DNA of 64,000 nucleotides from Pardosa pseudoannulata (lineage: Eukaryota > Arthropoda > Arachnida > Araneae > Lycosidae), in the NCBI GenBank assembly GCA_032207245.1, contig CM063502.1:50357062-50421061 (forward strand). The letters run 5' to 3'. A program made the position numbers and the translations under genes. The notes beneath the pieces were generated by a model that was not told where the DNA came from, did not search any database, and saw only the letters and a list, made by a program, of their open reading frames with translations. Shown piece after piece: positions 10,960 to 24,164 of this stretch (position 1 is its first letter; each line of letters starts with the position of its first letter).

Positions 10960-13900
10960 GAATACCGTTTGCAATGTGCTTTCTTATTTACTGACTTGGT
11001 GATGAAACTTTGCTATTGGAACTGTTGCTAAGATATGAGGGTGGGCATCTTAACTTTATAAACAAACCGTAAACAACGCACGAGTGAAAAACTTAATAAA
11101 TTTGCTATATACTCGACAAAACATCTAAAATGGAAAGAGTCCAGTCTTTTCTGGTAATATAAAATATAACGAACTGCTAGAACATGGGATAAACGAAAAG
11201 GTTCATTTCCCAATCTAAACGAAACAAGTTAATTACTTTAAATAGAAATAACACCGTTAAAAACTAACCTCAAGACTTTTCCCAATAAATATTAGACAGG
11301 AATTGAGGAAACAGGTAATACTAAGAGAATAATATGAGATAATACTAAGATCATCAAGTCCATTCTTAAGAATGGAGATTAGAAAACTTTCTTAAATCTC
11401 AATATGTAGGGAAAAGGAAATACGACTCGAAATAATCAACGAAATATGACCTAACAATCTCTCTATACCTTTAACAATATAACACTCTTAATACACTCCT
11501 AAAGTTTCAAGATAATTCTTAAAAATCTTAAAATCCATAGATAATTCCCAACAATTGTGGTATAAACACAGTTCGTTTCATTAATATCTATTGAGAAAAC
11601 TGTAATTTTAACACTAAAATAAGAATCATCCTAAAACAAACTTCTTTAAATTTAATGCTAAAATTAAATACTCGACAGATTTATTATAAGCAAAGCACTT
11701 TGGAAGACAATGAACTGCAAATTCAAAATCAGGTTAATTGCCCAACTGTGGTGGAAATGGAAATAAACTTCTAGAGTAGTGCTCTCTGTGACTAAATAAA
11801 AAAAAACACTTGCTTCCGTAAGTAAAACTGATTTTGAAGAGTAAATAGAAACAATCCACAGTTTAAAAGATGAACTTTTTCTACCCTTTCAAAAAGTCAT
11901 TTTTTCCGCAGTTTTCATTTTCACTGGTCAAGTCATTTCCAAAGTGAAATACACTCCTTCAATTACTCTTTGCTTTTTGTTTTTAAGATTGTAGGTAATA
12001 AAAGGAGAACCGGATCTTATTTCTCAATCCAGAAAAACACTGTAGAAAAATGAAAGGAAGGTTCTGTTCATTTTAAAATACTAGTATTTCAAAAGAAAGG
12101 TGTAGTTGATAATTTTATGATAGGCCTTAGGCTAAATTTTGAAACAGCACATCTGTTTACTAAACACTGTAAAAAATGCTTTTTCACATCTGTATTTTCA
12201 TAAAACTAGTTTCTTTAACATCTCATGGGTACGCAATATGATGAAAAAAAAACCGACGGGAATTGGTACATTAGTAATTGGATCATAAATTTGGTAAATG
12301 TTGGAAATGGAACACAAACTGTATAAAACTGAATGTATTCATTGTATGAACCCCCTGCTATGCCATTTATGTTCTTTTAACAACCTCCACCCTACCAACA
12401 GACACAGAATGGTTAAATGCTTCAAGAGGTTAAAATATTTCTTCAATGCCGCAAACAAGTATATTTTTTACCTCTTAGCTAAACACTTTCAGCACAAAGA
12501 TCGTTTCTTCTATATAAATAAAAATAAAAGCTCAGTAAAAGCCAAATTTTACAAAGATTGCAACTTTCGTAATTTAAATCTTATAACCAAGACAAGGAAA
12601 GTAATCTATCAAAGTAATATTTAACATTTTCATCCTTCTACTAATAGTATAGTAATAAAAGAACAAGGCTTTTATACAATACAACATAATGAGGGAAAAG
12701 CTGTAGTCATCAGTAATTTAAAAAGGCTTCATTAGATTTGTCTGTAGTTCAACTGTCAGTTGTGGTAATTGAAAGAAGGCTAATTTTTCGGCAATTAAAC
12801 CTAAAATCGTCAATTTTTTTTTTTTTTAAATGAGAAATACTACAAAGCAAATGAGTTTGAAGACTTGCAAATATCTTTGTTTTCTAACATAAAAGAAGGA
12901 ATTCCATAGAATAATCGAAGTTTTTAGATTTATCTGAAGTAGTTGTAATCAGGGATATTCATCAAAAATTAGACCATCACTATACTTTTTAATTAAAAAG
13001 TGTAGCGATTTTTGAAGTTTAGTAAAAAAAACTGAAAAAAATTGTATAATTCAAGATTATGCTGGCATTTTAATTGCATTCTATAAGATTTTTCAATCAA
13101 AAGAAAATAAGTGGGTTCTGTTCTATGAAGTCTTTTTTCATAACTTTATCCCAGTCCATTTAATTCTTAATCTAAAAGTGTACCTTTCACCATTCCGATA
13201 TCTATACATTCTGTTTTGTACTACACTCTACAAAAGAGCATTTCAAAATTCAGTAAATTTTCGAAGTATCCTACGCTTTTTCCCAATCTCCTTACACAGT
13301 TGTTCAGTAATGTATTTAGAAGGCGTGGACATTTCCAAATCAGCTTTGGATGTGTTTGTGCATCTCCTTCATTGTAACAACGTAAACTACCTACAAGGAC
13401 GGTCCTTCTAAAATTAAATAACCATCATACCTGCGATGTGAAATAACTAAATATTAAAAGACAAACTACTTTCCGCATTAGGGAAAAATATTTTGCACTT
13501 TTTGTACAAGTGTTTCATATGAACGTTACGTAATTAATATATTTTTCGATTTAAATGAAATATTTTTTTACATATGTGAAACATGGAAAGTTTAGTTTTT
13601 AAACTTTAATTGTTGTTGGATCTGATATTTTATCTCTAATCATTTTAACCCAATATATAACTCATCCTTGACTCTCTCAGCTCTCCTGTCAAGTTTCTTT
13701 TGCAAATTGTAAACTAGTTGAAAGGGAACTGAAAAACTGGAGATAAAACTTGGACAAAATACGTCCTCAGAAGTTCAGGTTAGTTTGCTTTAATTCGTCC
13801 TAACCACCTACATTTTAAAACAAACTCGTATAGAAACTTTAATCATTTTAAAAAAGGGATTTTCCTTTTAACTAAATTCAAACTTCCATATTTTAAGATT

Positions 13901-15715
13901 AAAAGTTTCTGCTAGACTATCGATACCTTAAAAAATTTTCAGCACTCGCAGGAAGATTTAGCAACAGAACTTCCTGGGCCAAGCCCTCTAGTTCTGGAGT
14001 TACGAATAATGGTATTGCATCAAACTATGAATATTAAGTTAGCTCGACATTTACATTGAATTAAATAAGTATATTGGGGGAGAGGAGAGAAAATGCTTGA
14101 GTTTCAGCGTACAGTTACACAAAAAAGCATAATAAGAAAAAACCAGTGAATGATTTAGATTCAGAGTAAAGACAGTTAATCTGGTCAGACAATTAGAATT
14201 TAATGGACTATTTTCAGCACAACTTGAGTGCTCTCACTTATAAAATTTGTATTTAAAAATATGAGTGGTGAAGAGAATTGCGCAAGGATTTAGATATCAG
14301 CATGTAATTTAAACTAAAGTTATGAGATTTTATTGTTTTTGGCAAATTCTTGATACGCAAGGAGTACTTTTATTCATAACATTAAATTATATTTCTAAAA
14401 TAGATTACAAAATATTTTATATTTCCTTATATTGTTATTACACCTGTACAAAATCAGAAACGAACTGTCAATTTTTCAAAAGGCACATGTATTAGCCCTT
14501 TTCCTTCTACGCTATTAACGTTAGTAGTACAAATCTTATGTTTAACATCTGTTCAAAAGTTTAAGTCGTAGATTTAATCTAAATTAAATAAAAAAGGAAA
14601 TGTTTACATATTACGTGACTTGGTTTAAAATTTTTCAACTTTTAATGGTTTTAAGACCTTAATTAAAAGGAATTGCGTTTTAATCCTTCTAAAATTATTT
14701 CATTAGTAGTTGCGCTAAATTAAAATACTCTTAAATAAATTAGCTTCGTCGTCATTTGGAACTAATTATCTTACATGAGGACCAAATAATTTAAATTTGT
14801 CTACAGTTACCAATTCTTGCAGAAGTTTTGGTTGATTATATACACTTCCATATAAAAATTTCTTACCAGATTAATATCTGGGGTTTTATAGGATTTTAAT
14901 AAATGCTACATATACTACTTTCTCTCTTTACATATTTTGTTAAAGAATAAAATTTTTAAAACGTTTTTCAACACAATATGCTTCAGATACAAAAGTTAAA
15001 AGTTACACACCAGTAAAATCAGTCAAATAATTACAGTGAACTACAAGAAGTAACATTTTGTAAGTGTCAAAAAGCTTTTGATTGTATTATACAGCAACTG
15101 TCGCGCTAATTCCAAATATCCTATAGAAATTCTATCTGTCATCTTTTTTGAGCAATTACTTTTCTTTTAAAGCTTTAGTTTTGCACACATATGTTACATT
15201 GAGATTTTCTTACCTTAAAATGGTGATATTGCATACGATTTTCTCCTGTATTTCGGCTGTATAACATCTCTTTAAGTCAGCTAGTATTGAAGGATTACAA
15301 TTTCCGTTAAAACTGCTTTGTATAATTCTCATTTTCTAATGAAAACGCTCTCCATGCTCGTCGCTAACAGATTTCAAGGATTTTGGAAAAAATACAAAAA
15401 CGAGTGCAGAAAATATTTTCATCGACAAAATTAAATCTTATTTCGTACGGTTTATTAGTTTAAGAGGTGATAACCAGATAGTTTTTAATGAAATTGAGTT
15501 TAATATGAAATGATTATAGGCGTACTTATCCGTGATGTATTACTGGATTTTAAAAAAAAAACTTTTTACTATCAGACGTAAAGGACTGATTTTTGAAACA
15601 ATCTTTTTTTAGCAGGATGAGAATCTGTATGCTATTCGATTCGTTTAAGATTAATTCCTGTTTAAAATTAAGAAGCCAAATAACATAACCATTACTTAAA
15701 GATTTCCACATAGGA
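10960..15715. other. Nearly 5 kb of AT-rich DNA without supported features
   Basis: There are open frames of 108 codons (12298-12624, plus) and 77 codons (13178-13411, plus), both with AT-driven composition. The 108-codon frame has several Cys and His residues early (ECIHCMNPLLCHLC) but no spacing I can assign to a known zinc-binding fold. No SINE head or inverted-repeat element was recognised. Confidence 0.5.
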
Positions 15716-15739
15716 CAATCAATCATTCAATCAAGGAAG

Positions 15740-16040
15740 CACCAAACTGGACCTATATGGCCGTGAGGTCCTGCAGGCTTCTCTCAGCGGTGGTCGACAG
15801 ATCGCAATTATTGGTAAACCCCACTCGGCGAGCTTCCTTCAATGTGCAACGGTGATCGCCTGTCGCATCGTAGGTGCCACTGACGAGCGAGTAGAGTAGT
15901 CGTTAGAGAAATTTGGAAGACTACTGGAGGATCTAACGGGCCTTTTTGTGACACCGGAATTAGTGAGGGTGGCGTGAACCACGCGGGTCAAAAAGTGGGC
16001 TACTCTTGTACCCTCATGAGTTTTGCTCGTTGCACTTCAG
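15740..16040. other. GC-richer patch of unknown origin
   Basis: About 300 bp (for example CTCAGCGGTGGTCGACAG, GGGTGGCGTGAACCACGCGG) is much richer in G+C than its flanks. No long frame is open on either strand, and no terminal repeats or tRNA-like boxes are visible. It may be a fragment of a mobile element or a relic exon. Confidence 0.4.
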
Positions 16041-16049
16041 GACGGAATA

Positions 16050-18480
16050 TAGGACTCAAACAGAAGTAAAAGATTAAATTTAGAGCACGTATTCAGAAAC
16101 ACAGCTACATTGATTAGAGACATTGGTATTACTGGGAAATATTTACACAACATAATCTAAAATTAACATTTAAATTGAAAATAAACTGATGAACTACACA
16201 GAAATTCTGAACTTTTGGCTGCAGCATCACTTAAATACCAGAAAACATTTATATATTCTTTACACTAAAATAATGTTTGAACATTACAAAAAGGTTTGAA
16301 AAAAATTTCCAATTTTTTTTGGCGATATATTTAAGTGAATTAAAAACTATAGCAAGGAGTATAAGTTTATTTCATCAATGCTTACGCATGCCAAATGACT
16401 TATCACATAGATTTCATATGATTTGAAGTTCTATGATCAACTTTATTTTATATGAACATTTTTCACTATACTTAACTTTCCAGTTAAAATTCCAGTTCTT
16501 TTAATCGTGTGGAAAAGTAAAAGTATAGCAAAACCCATATAAAGAGCTAAATTTAAAAAATATTAAGACCAACTATAAAACATGGAGAAGGGAGCTTAAT
16601 GGTATAAGGATTTGTGGCTGCAACAGGTGTTGACCTATTGTTTACAGTATCAACGATCAATAAATATGTTTAGATGTTTAAAAGATAATACAAAAGTTCC
16701 AATACCAGCTTATGGCTACTATACAATTGCCTTTAAATCATTAAACCCTCAACCTAAGTCCCTCTATTTAAAAGTAATAGAAAATTTATGGCATCAGTAA
16801 AGAGTTTGAATAAGAAATTTTATCTCTAAGAAAAGCAACTTAATGTCTGTTAAAAGAATAGAATAAAATAGGTGGTTATCTCTGCGAAATTCTCATTCGA
16901 TCTATGTCAACACGTTAGAAGACAGCGGACAAGATTATTAATTTAAGTTTCTTAGAAATGAGAATTTTGTTTAGTGCAGGAATTTTACTACTTTGACCCC
17001 GTTTATCCATACTTATTCAAATATGTGCTAAGTTGTTTATATTGTGTGAAGCTTGAAGTTTGTAAAAATATTAATAGTTCTGTTATTTACGTGAAAATGT
17101 GTCAAAACTTCGAAATTTTTCCTTTTAAAATCTTAAATTGAACAATAAAAGCTTAGTGTATATGACTGTTATATTCCCTATATCTACTTCAAAAAATATA
17201 CTTTCTAGCAACTATTAAAACAATATTTTACCTTGAATATTTAAAATACTTTTACATCAATTTATTCCTAATTATAAACATAACTTTCCCCATAGATTGA
17301 TTAAAAATAAAACTAGTTATGAAAAAGTCCACTGTATCTTAAATGTTTTATAAGTCCGATGTATTGTTGTAAAAAATTGTTTTCCTTATCAAGGCTGGGA
17401 AGTCAATTTATAGTTTGGCATTTGCAACAACAACAAAAAAAAAACGTTTAAGACCTAAATAATCAAACCAAAGTAAAATGACAATTTCGAGAGTTTTCTG
17501 CTGCTTGTTACAGTACATTAAACAGAAGAAAACTATGATTTTAATGCACAAATCCCTTTTTAATACAACAGTTTTACTAAGGTTTAAATTCTATATCATG
17601 CATTCGGTCATATGTTACAAACGCACACGTGTACGTATTTAGTCTGCAAACTAGTATCATCTTAAAATGCAGGCTCACGAGGCTCTAATATATAAATTAA
17701 TCCATTAAACACAGTTTACAGCTGAGAACATTAAATATTTAGTAACTAGTAGAACACAGCCAAAAATTTTAACGGCTTTCCATTTTGTGGTAAATCCCTC
17801 CGAACGCGAAAGTTTAATAAAATATTTCCTTACCATATTAATAAAATATTAGAGTGGGAAATATAAAATAGTCTAAAATCTTTATAGTTTCAGTTTTAAC
17901 TCAAGTGAAATATCGAAATCTTTATTATTAGAAATTGGTTTTCTTCAACTGTTATTTGTAGGATTAAAATTAATTTTTTTCAGAATTTAATCATTTCATA
18001 AAGATAATTTACCTAATAAATGCAAGAAGCTAAATGGCATTTCATTGTATTAATGTTATTAGAATGTGCAAATATCTATGTTTACCTGTAGTTACCCTAT
18101 TTTGAGTTCGTTTTTATTTTATTACAGAGTTCTTTAAAAGATTATGAGAGGTTACTTAAATTAGAAATAGATATTATACCAATCGAGTTTAACTTTTGCA
18201 ATAAAGTAAAAGATACTTACAATTATACTCGTACATTAACTCTTAATTGTTCAATTTTAAAACTACTCTTACCCCTTTGCACCATTTTGCAGATCTGCGG
18301 CATACCTCGAAATTGATGCAATTTACACATTGAGCTTTAAAGGATAATTTTGTTAATTGTTAGAACCCTGCAACGCCCAAATTAACACGATTTGTTTAAA
18401 AAATCTATTCCAAAAGACTATTCTAAATTTAAATATTTTGTATCAAAGTATCATTTGACTGGATGCACATGATTACTACT
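16050..18480. other. AT-rich stretch, nothing recognised
   Basis: Only short chance frames are present (for example 16612-16800, plus). No repeats or RNA genes are supported. Confidence 0.55.
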
Positions 18481-18499
18481 GAAATAAACTTTGGATTTG

Positions 18500-18668
18500 G
18501 TTTTGGAGAGCTATGGTCTACTTTTTGCAACACGGGGGCTAATGAGACCAGGACCTACTGCTTAAAGCCGATTCCGAACGTCTACGAACTTCCGTGCCAA
18601 AGTAGGATTCGAACCCACAAACTCCGGTTCCGAAGGCCAGCACAATAACCATTCGGCCATCGTTCTGC
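18500..18668 (-). mobile_element. tRNA-derived SINE, full length
   Basis: The copy has an intact B box (GGTTCGAATCC orientation on minus), a family body and a TTTTGG-type tail edge. A 14-base duplication AAACTTTGGATTTG lies at 18486-18499 and 18670-18683. A few body substitutions make it somewhat older than the copy at 43431. Confidence 0.92.
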
Positions 18669-18699
18669 AAAACTTTGGATTTGATTTTTTTTTTTAATG

Positions 18700-19380
18700 T
18701 AAACGCCATAAGTTTAATTTTTAAAAGGCAGTTTCAGTTTCTTTATATAAAGACAGTTTTTACAAATAGCATACAAGGTTTATAAGAAATATGTACTTAT
18801 ATTTGTATGAAATGCACTTTTGCCAATACATTTTCACTTTTTTAGATTTAACTTTTTAAATAATTTTCACATGGTTAAAATAATGTATTCAAACTGGTTA
18901 AATATTTTTAATTAGGGATTGTTAAGTTTCAAAATGTGAATTTCCTTTTAGAATTTAAATTTCAGAAATGCTACAAACAGCATCCTATTCCTTTCGAACA
19001 TCTGCATCAGAATCGACTAACACATTCTCGGGTATCTAGTATCGGGAAAAATCGATAGTAAACGTAGGAACTGCAAATGCATTTTGCACGACTTTAATTA
19101 AAATAGCATTTGGTGTATTGCTACGATAATTAACAAAAATAATTAAGAGCTCCCCAGTTCTTTAAATATGTTGATACCTAAAGTAGAGTCCATTACATTA
19201 GTGCCCTTGTTTAAATTTCTTTTATAAAAGGGGAAAAAACTTAATTCTGAAATCTTCGTTGCAAGAGATTTTAGGTCTGTTAAGGAAAACTGACTTAAGT
19301 CTTATTTCTGAATCTTGTTTACTTTTATAGACTGAACATGATTTTATAGATTCATACTCTACTTTAAGTGGATGGTGAAC
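18700..19380. other. AT-rich stretch, nothing recognised
   Basis: No gene, repeat copy or paired inverted repeat is supported between the SINE and the piggyBac-type MITE. Confidence 0.55.
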
Positions 19381-19385
19381 ATTAA

Positions 19386-19663
19386 CACTAGATTGCCCAA
19401 GGCAGTCATTTTGACTGTTTTTTAATTTCAATTAGAAAAACAATTATGAAATATAATGACACAATTTCTTAGAATTTGGTGACTTTTTCTATAACATATA
19501 AATGGGTTTATGAATAATTGTAGTTACTTCCCTCCTTTATTATATAATATTAAAAATTAATTTTAAACAAATTTTTTTACATATTTGTTATTTTTTCACA
19601 ATGCAGTCATCTTGACTGTTTTTGGGCAATATAGGTATACAAGAAATCTCGGGCAATCTAGTG
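19386..19663. mobile_element. piggyBac-type MITE (278 bp) with subterminal hairpins
   Basis: It is flanked by TTAA on both sides (19382-19385, 19664-19667). The terminal inverted repeats CACTAGATTGCCC are perfect over 13 bases. Just inside each end is a small palindrome: CAGTCA-TTT-TGACTG on the left and CAGTCA-TCT-TGACTG on the right. TTAA duplication and CAC-starting ends fit the piggyBac superfamily. The interior is AT-rich and non-coding. The architecture matches the element at 21524 although the terminal sequences differ. Confidence 0.85.
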
Positions 19664-19669
19664 TTAAAG

Positions 19670-21515
19670 AATGTTTTCATAAATTATTAACTTTAAGTTG
19701 TGAAATTGCATATACATAGAAACTAAAGTAAAAAATAAATCGCATTAACTTTTTTTCTTAAAATCAAATATTTTCTGGATAATTCCTTTTTCGTGAAATA
19801 TCTTGATAATTTATAAAATACTCCTCGCTACTTTTTTTAATAGATTACTGCAAAATATACCCTCAAGCACTCCTAAAATCAATAAAAGCAAATCTTGGTA
19901 CATTTTAAATTTCGACATTTAGATGCTTAAAGCTCAATTTACGTTTAGAATGTTCAAAATTTTCATGAAATTCTACGCGCAGACATTTTTCTATGAATAA
20001 AGTATTTCATTTATCAACAAAATAATTCCAAAATTGTTAAAAAAAATCTTAATAACAGGAAAATTAAGAAAAGCTTAATTTTTAAAAAATGCATTAATTT
20101 TCAAACTATTTCCAAAGTTCGCATGTTTAAAAAATTTATTTTATCACCAATATTTTTAAAATGTGATTTAGCTATACATGAAAATATGAGCAGGAAATTT
20201 TTGGAACTTAACTGTCATAAGTTACTAATTTTCAAATCATTTTGTATAAATATCCACCATCCGATTAAAGGGTTAGGTACCTTTAAATGGAAAAATTATA
20301 GGGAAAATTTACAGTTATGATCATATCTTTACATATATGTTTAATAACTTAATACACTACAAGCTTTTTTCTATCATTTACTAATTTCGAAAGTTTGTAC
20401 ATTTAAAACATTAAAATAGAAAATTTTGCTGATAAATCACCATCTTGAATTTTAGAAAATATATTAAACTAAGAAATTGCACGCGAAAGCCACAAAATTG
20501 CAGGTTTATTAACTGATTTTGAAGATATCGAAATAAATATTTCAACATATTTCACACAAACTATCAAATAAAATTTTCAGACGTAATTTGATAGCACTCG
20601 GTTAAAATTTTCAATACAATGAAATTTGCTTTAAAGTTTTTACTCCATCGTTCTTAGTAACATATTTAAGTGTTAAGATCTTGTTTCAAAACATTTAAAC
20701 TTTTTTTTTACCATTGCAAAATTAGCATCCCATTTTTAGGCGATAATTTTAAAAATTAAATGTTAGTAACAACACATACTATACTAAAAAAAGCAAAGTC
20801 AAATATCCTAAATACTAATTGATATAAAGGTATCAACTATGAAAATAGATGTTACTTTAAGTTGTTAAGGCAAATTAAGCTGTTAATGGCTTATTTAAAT
20901 TTGCCTTTTATTACTAAACTTTCAAACTATGATGAAATGAAAAATCCCCCCTTTTTTGTGTTTTGTTCTAAAATTATTTTGGGGATCATCAAAACATTAT
21001 TCAGACTATGTTTTTCGTACAGAAAAAGCAGCATCCTTCTTCATATTTTAATGGTTTAAATCAAGTTGAGTTTATTAGAAAACTTATACTGCTAAGCACA
21101 ATCAAACATAGCCAAGAGCAAATTCCGCAACAAGATACAAGGCCAATCTTTTGAAAGGCCGTAATTTTCATAGGAGTAATAGAAGAGGCAACTCATCAAG
21201 AGAGACTTCCCTACTTATTATATAAGCTACAGAAAATATGATCAAGATTTAACCCTTATTAACATAGCCATTTGGAATAAAGACAAGGCTATATTTCAAT
21301 GACTTGTATATACGGCCTCTTTGACCTGAATGGAATATATCAAACGCATCTCATCTCGTAGCATATTTCACACTTTTACAAGTTCCTTACCGTGTTTAAA
21401 GTTGGAAGCATGATTACTTCTGGTACTTTATTTTTTTTATTTACTTACAAAACGCTTTATCAATGGATATGTACTTAAACATTTCTTCCCCATTATGAAT
21501 TTAATACTTTTTATA
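19670..21515. other. AT-rich stretch between two MITEs, nothing recognised
   Basis: Open frames at 20123-20320 and 20862-21059 (plus) are Phe/Leu/Lys-rich chance frames. No further elements are supported. Confidence 0.55.
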
Positions 21516-21523
21516 TGATTTAA

Positions 21524-21783
21524 CACTAAACATACCAACACTTAATACATACTTATATCTACTAAAGCCGGTCAAATGACCGGACTTTATTTTTTCTGAT
21601 TATAAATGTATGAAATCTGAAAATTGAAAGGAAACAGACAAATAAACTTTATTATAATTAAACAAAATTTTATATTGTCAATTTTTATGTATTGCAAAAT
21701 CAAAGAATTTTTAATTCATTTCCCATCGCATTTTTTACATAAACCTTATGGGTCATTTGACCAGTTATATGGTATGTTTAGTG
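21524..21783. mobile_element. piggyBac-type MITE (260 bp) with subterminal hairpins
   Basis: TTAA flanks both sides (21520-21523, 21784-21787). The terminal inverted repeats CACTAAACATACCA are perfect over 14 bases. Subterminal palindromes CCGGTCAAATGACCGG (about 50 bases from the left end) and GGTCATTTGACC (near the right end) repeat the layout of the element at 19386. There is no transposase frame. Confidence 0.85.
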
Positions 21784-22014
21784 TTAATGCAGACAATTTA
21801 GCAGTTCAGAACAATTAAATGCTCTAGTAGTAAAATGAAATAGATTTCTTGAGAAATAAAGCTATGAATTCTAAATTTTAAACACACTGCAGGAACGCAT
21901 TTTCCTTTAGTAGTTGATTCCCCCACATCACAAAAACTAATTAGATACACGTAAGTGTTATTTTATTGAATTTTAATTGTTTTGTTTGGAAATTTAAAAT
22001 TCATTTTTTGCTGC

Positions 22015-22150
22015 AGTAGGGCTAATAAAACTGAGATATGATGCTTAAAGACAATCCAGAATGGCTGCAAACATCCATGCAGGGAGCGGAATTAGACCCC
22101 CCCCTCGAACTGTGGTACCGGAAGATGGCCCCCTACTGATTCGCTCCTCA
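22015..22150 (-). mobile_element. Diverged SINE copy
   Basis: GGGCTAATAAAACTGAGA, GCTTAAAGACAATCCAGAAT, GGCTGCAAACATCCATGC and GTGGTACCGGAAGATG follow the family order. A C-run has expanded in the B-box region and the tail is lost. Confidence 0.65.
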
Positions 22151-22280
22151 TATGAGCAAATAACCTATATTCTTAAAAACTCTCCAAAACTTTCACTAAA
22201 TTCACCATACGTTACTAACTAAAACATACGTACCAACTAAATTCGTTGTGATAATGTAGTGTGTACTTTTAATTAGATTA

Positions 22281-22345
22281 CAAACATCCCTGCCAGCAAT
22301 ACAATTAGAATATAGAATTCTGGTAAGGTAATAAAGCACCCCCGT
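22281..22345 (-). mobile_element. Possible SINE head fragment
   Basis: ACAAACATCCCTGCCAGCAA and the following AATTAGAATATAGAATTCTGG resemble the B-box side of the family, but it is short and heavily changed. Confidence 0.3.
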
Positions 22346-22349
22346 GTTT

Positions 22350-23480
22350 GGGTATTGGCTGGTAAATTATCGAAATGAATTTTCCACTTTTTATCTTAAT
22401 TCCCGTAATAGCTAAAAAGTACGCAGTTCAATACTTTCGTTAGAAATTAGTTACTTTACTTTTAATTCATAACCGTTGTATTTAGCTTCAAAGCAAATCT
22501 TAACTATTAACTTTGGCTTTAGATTCATTAGAACAATACATTTCTTTATATTCCTTTAAACAAGCATAAAAGCTTCTTTAAAAATTTAAGATTTAAAAAT
22601 TCCCAATCATCTTTTTTCGTATGATTATCAAATCAATATAAACCCTTTCTCTTCGCATTAAGTAGCTTATCTCTAATTCCAAGATGATCAGTATTTTCGT
22701 AAAATCGAGAACTAGTTTTTAAAAAGATCTAATTTTTAAACCTTTACTCATCATCCGACCATAAGTTTCTCTACCATAATTTTTTATAGCTTTCTCCTAA
22801 AAAGCAACTCCAGTTAAATTTTTCAAACTACACAAAATTACTAAGAGATATTTCACAGGTCATTTAAACTCTTCCTGTGGTTAATTTATTATTCAACAGG
22901 GAAATAGTCACACGTTAGAAGTTTTAGTAAAGCAATTTCTCATTCTGTGGTTACTGTACTTTAATTAAAAATTATAGTTTAATGTAAACTAATTAAACCA
23001 TCAGCTAACAATAAATAATTTAATAGTTTGCTTTAAATATGTTCGATAAGCATTTAGCGAGAGAGGTAGAGCAATTAATTCTTCTCAATATTCATTACAA
23101 ATTAATGGATTATAGCATTAAGACAGTTGCAAAACTATAAAACTTTTTAGAAAAATATTCAGGAATATGGATAAATTATCGAATATGCTATATACAAGTA
23201 TGTAATAGTAAAGGTTTATTTTTAAATTTTTTTCGCCAACTAGGTCAAAGTTGGTTTATTAGGCGTACTATGGTAAAGGTTTTGGCCCTCAATATTTAAA
23301 TAAACCACCGATTGATAACCAAGAAATTAAATTTCATAATAAGAAAGATATCCTACAGTAAAAGATGTAAAAGAAATGCTCAATGATTTTTTTTTATGTA
23401 CCTCAATTAAAAATAACTTTAAAATAAAATTTTAACTGATAATTTTAACCAAATTTTTATAAAGTGATCAAGAAGGTTGA
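22350..23480. other. AT-rich stretch, nothing recognised
   Basis: No supported gene or repeat. Confidence 0.55.
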
Positions 23481-23489
23481 TTTAGAATC

Positions 23490-24160
23490 CCAGATAGCAT
23501 GCATACTTGCAGAAAGTTTAGTTTTTTTCTGGATAATATTGTCACGAAGATTCAAATGAACACACCGTTTAACGTAACAGAAGAATTTATTGAAGCTAAG
23601 TAGCAACTCGCAACTTTACAAGACCGAGAAGTTGCCTACAACTAGTGGGTATCAGCTTTTATACCCGAGCAGAATATTTGAGAAATAACTAATTTACATA
23701 TTAAAGAAAGATCTAGAATGTTCAAGAACATAAGGAAACATAAGGAAACAATAAATAACATTTTTAAATTAAAAATCCGTACTTTGGATAAACAGCCATA
23801 GCAAGCATCGAACCCACAATCTTCGGGTCTGGATCGTGTGCTTTGACCATTCGGCCACTTAGCTCGTTAGCTAAGCTTCTTTATGCGTCAATATCTTGTC
23901 ATAACAAATTTGACGCTACAAATTTGCATCAAAACTCCTGCAAGTTAGGTCGAACATAAAGCAACCACTCCTTTGCAACGCTATTTTGCTGCAATGCTGT
24001 GGCACCCTTGTCATGACAACCTTGTAGCAAGCGAAAATTCTTAGACTTGTTGCAGTCTTGTTTCAAACTTGCACTCTTGTCATGCTGTACTTGCTGTAAG
24101 TTTGAAGGTTTTCAAAGCAAGACTGCTGCAAGTTTGTTGCAAACTAAATTTGCTATCTGG
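23490..24160. mobile_element. Inverted-repeat element with GCAAGTTTG-rich arms (about 670 bp)
   Basis: CCAGATAGCA at 23490-23499 is matched by its exact reverse complement at 24151-24160. Inside the ends are many TTGCAGCAAG / GCAAGTTTGTTGCAAAC words, far denser on the right (23925-24150). The flanks show no convincing target duplication. It looks like a non-autonomous DNA element of unassigned superfamily, into or around which a tRNA-like unit has come (see 23785-23885). Confidence 0.5.
23785..23885 (-). mobile_element. tRNA-like unit of a different lineage
   Basis: On the minus strand an A-box-like TGGCCGAATGG is followed about 30 bases later by GTGGGTTCGATGCTTG, a B-box-like GGTTCGATGC. 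The intervening sequence (CACACGATCCAGACCCGAAG) and the 3' body (TATGGCTGTTTATCC) do not match the main SINE family. The T-arm cannot pair fully, so a functional tRNA is unlikely. A tRNA pseudogene or the head of a second SINE family is the better reading. Confidence 0.55.
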
Positions 24161-24164
24161 CACT

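Noticed and set aside
12298..12624. A Cys/His-rich zinc-binding protein
   Set aside because: The Cys and His residues at the start do not fit any known finger spacing, and the remainder is Lys/Asn/Phe-rich as expected by chance in AT-rich DNA.
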